From NCBI GenBank assembly GCA_028823345.1, contig JAPKBR010000003.1, positions 1 through 64,000 of the forward strand: a stretch of DNA of 64,000 nt, written 5' to 3'. Made by a program: the position numbers and the translations under genes. The notes below the pieces were generated by a model, which did no database searches, was not told the origin of the DNA, and saw only the letters and a list, made by a program, of their open reading frames with translations. Shown one piece after another: positions 62,446 to 64,000 of the stretch; within the stretch, counting starts at the first letter, position 1, and each line of letters opens with the position of its first letter. This DNA comes from Planctomycetota bacterium (GTDB taxonomy: Bacteria; Planctomycetota; UBA1135; GCA-002686595).

Positions 62446-63243
62446 TTAGTGGCTCGATCGGAGGGCATCGATATCGACTCCGATGCGCTCCAACTCGGGC
62501 TGCAGCAACTTCAAGATGCCCTCCGCAAATTGACGGATTTCATACTGGGCATCCACCGACAGGCGTTGGTCGAGGAAGTGCAGCACGCCTTGCAGGCTGA
62601 CAGTCCAATAGGCCTGGGTGTAGAGACTTTGGGGAAGCATCATGCGGGCGATCTCCTTGGCTACGCCGCGCTCGATACGATCCTCGTAACGCTCGAAAGA
62701 GGCGGTGCACTCGTCGAGCATCGCCTGACGTTCGCCCGCGTGATCGAAATCTGCAGGCAAATCCACAGACGCTTGCTTGTTCCCGTGGGAAGGATTCGAG
62801 CGCATCGTACTGGGCACATAGAACTCGGGGGTCCACTGCACATAGCGACCGCTGATCTCGTTCCAGGAACAACCCTTGTCCGTATCGAAGAAGACATCGA
62901 ACACATCCAGTGACACGGACTGGCCGTTGGCCTCGTACTCACGCCAGCCGGATCCCACCTGGTATTTGAACGCTTGACGGAAGACAAACAGGGGCGCCTT
63001 CCAATGGAACGTAAAGAACGAATGGCGGAAAGGTGAAGTATGCCCGTGCTTCCACAGGAACCCGCAGAGCTTGCTGTCCGCATCGGCAAAGGAATCCTTA
63101 CGCTTGTCGTAAGAAATACGCGCAGCATTGACCACCTTGAGGGACGAATCCTCTTTCATGCGGTCCACGAGAGAGATGAACCCGATGCCGTCATCAAGGG
63201 TCTCAATCGCGCCAACGGGGAGGGTAACGGATGTCGTGCTCAT
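62446..63243 (-). CDS. thyX: Flavin-dependent thymidylate synthase (ThyX), variant motif
   Basis: ThyX makes dTMP from dUMP with FAD and methylenetetrahydrofolate. The 265-residue protein has FLWKHGHTSPFRHSFFTFH, PLFVFRQAFKYQVG and SWNEISGRYVQWTPEFYVP, followed by helices with AYWTVSLQGVLHFLDQRL and AQYEIRQFAEGIL. In typical ThyX the signature RHRxxSxNExSxRY is continuous. Here RHR reads KYQ and about 30 residues are inserted before SWNEISGRY. Despite this, the Ser-x-Asn-Glu part and dUMP-binding RQ are kept, so function is likely. Confidence 0.9.
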   Translation of the reverse strand: MSTTSVTLPVGAIETLDDGIGFISLVDRMKEDSSLKVVNAARISYDKRKDSFADADSKLCGFLWKHGHTSPFRHSFFTFHWKAPLFVFRQAFKYQVGSGWREYEANGQSVSLDVFDVFFDTDKGCSWNEISGRYVQWTPEFYVPSTMRSNPSHGNKQASVDLPADFDHAGERQAMLDECTASFERYEDRIERGVAKEIARMMLPQSLYTQAYWTVSLQGVLHFLDQRLSVDAQYEIRQFAEGILKLLQPELERIGVDIDALRSSH

Positions 63244-63319
63244 GGTTGATTGTCGTGTTGCAATAGGGGAAAGGATTCGGTGCGCAAGAATCCTATTGTA
63301 CCCGCCTCACGCGAGACCA

Positions 63320-64000
63320 TCAACGGCCCAAACGGCCCCGTTGGGATTGGGAAAGGCCCCGCAGGGCTTGACCCAGGTGCCGCTCGATCACGGCAGGATC
63401 CCCAGCCCCAGGGCCCGCCCGCAGCCACCGCACCTGCAAGCTGCTGCGTGGGTTTTGCTCCCCGGCTAGGGCTACCCGAGCAGCGCTCAGGAGCCGAGCA
63501 GACGTATTTGTATCCTGGGCTGCGAAGTGGGCCAGCTCGTACAGAAGCCTCGCGTCGAGGCGCCACCACTGCCCCGCAGCAGCCAAGACTGCGGGGGCCT
63601 GGCCATTGTTGGCCAAGGCCCGGAAGGCCTCCAGTTCGGGGCGCCAGTTCGAGAGGATCCCCGGCAGGCTTTCCCCACGAAACCGCAGGGTCATGTCGGA
63701 ATCCGCTTGGGCCATGGGCCGCTCCAGGATGAGTCCCAACCATTCCTGGGGCACGGGCCCGCGACAGGCCAGGGCGCGCAGGAGGTCGAGCAATTCGGAT
63801 CCCACAAAGGGGTTTGCGGGCATGGCCACCCCATCTCTAAGGCGGGCTTCCAACTCTCGACGCAGAAGCTCCTCCGCGCCTTCGAGATTGCAAAATTGGT
63901 CCACCACCGCCAGTCGCAAATCAGGGGAGGCCAGTTGCAACAGGGGAGCCAACGCCTCTAGATCCTTGCACTGGCCAAGGGCTTCGATGGCTGCCACTTG
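63320..64000 (-). CDS. HEAT-repeat protein, C-terminal part (runs off right edge)
   Basis: The frame is open to the window edge, so the start and any signal peptide lie outside. The visible 226 codons show helical HEAT-like repeats such as AIEALGQCKDLEALAPLLQL, SPDLRLAVVDQFCNLEGAEE and a later alpha-rich part with LEAFRALANNGQAPAVLA. The C-terminal 30 residues are arginine-rich. It is followed 77 bases on by thyX on the same strand. No function can be named. Confidence 0.75.
   Translation of the reverse strand, partial: QVAAIEALGQCKDLEALAPLLQLASPDLRLAVVDQFCNLEGAEELLRRELEARLRDGVAMPANPFVGSELLDLLRALACRGPVPQEWLGLILERPMAQADSDMTLRFRGESLPGILSNWRPELEAFRALANNGQAPAVLAAAGQWWRLDARLLYELAHFAAQDTNTSARLLSAARVALAGEQNPRSSLQVRWLRAGPGAGDPAVIERHLGQALRGLSQSQRGRLGR

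Overview
The window is about 64 kb of GC-rich bacterial chromosome with some 55 protein genes, no rRNA or tRNA gene, no CRISPR array and no insertion sequence that I could recognise. The gene set points to a planctomycete (Planctomycetota): secreted FG-GAP and ASPIC/UnbV-type proteins, HEAT plus von Willebrand proteins, an N-terminally extended sigma factor translationally coupled to a TPR partner, a class I HMG-CoA reductase, sulfatase-superfamily lipoproteins, and a conserved C-terminal tail on the secreted FG-GAP protein that I associate from memory with marine planctomycetes of the Saltatorellus/Poly30 type. This placement is inference; no rRNA is present to confirm it. Shine-Dalgarno motifs are weak at most genes, GTG and TTG starts are common, and neighbours often overlap by 1 to 4 bases.

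Layout, left to right. 1-7.2 kb (mostly minus): Tex-like RNA-binding protein running off the left edge with a long KAEEP repeat, a DJ-1/PfpI-like protein, a beta-propeller protein, elongation factor G, a membrane protein with a degenerate M23 domain, and HMG-CoA reductase. 7.4-9 kb: two SPFH/band-7 proteins. 9-14.6 kb (minus operon): M14 peptidase, MORN-like lipoprotein, membrane spermidine-synthase-like protein, joined by TGATG overlaps. 14.7-24.9 kb: nitroreductase/methyltransferase fusion, thiopurine-type methyltransferase, HEAT-VWA protein, SEC-C protein, zinc-ribbon membrane protein, FMN reductase, B12-type radical SAM enzyme, PdxA, and an esterase/SGNH fusion. 25-28.5 kb: a short accessory-looking segment (small membrane protein, diaminopropionate ammonia-lyase, DUF2130 nuclease-like protein) closed by a strong hairpin.

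28.5-31.3 kb holds the most striking locus: two reading frames in exactly the same frame, separated by a single TGA and followed at the right distance by a perfect 7-bp hairpin. This looks like one secreted selenoprotein with a DsbD-alpha-like C-terminus. A P460-like cytochrome lipoprotein lies upstream. 31.6-39.4 kb: sulfatase-like lipoprotein, glycerol kinase, a secreted protein, the TPR/sigma pair, QueG, and a small zinc-ribbon protein. 39.5-47 kb: TPR and ASPIC/UnbV proteins, a large FG-GAP protein, ThiE, and QueA. 47-54 kb: a degenerate sigma-54-type ATPase coupled to a divergent ECF-like protein, FabI, an SGNH hydrolase, and a BtuCD-type importer. 54.4-59 kb: a triple-FKBP protein followed by a recent duplicate of its last domain, two methyltransferases (one DNA-type), a KANSL3/Tex30-type hydrolase, and a Cys-rich secreted peptide. 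59.2-64 kb (minus): myo-inositol phosphate synthase, a membrane protein, a YdjY-like protein, a variant ThyX, and a HEAT protein running off the right edge.

Functional themes are isoprenoid synthesis (HMGR), queuosine (QueA, QueG), cofactor synthesis (ThiE, PdxA), thymidylate (ThyX), lipid synthesis (FabI, GlpK, inositol phosphate) and a large envelope or secreted component.
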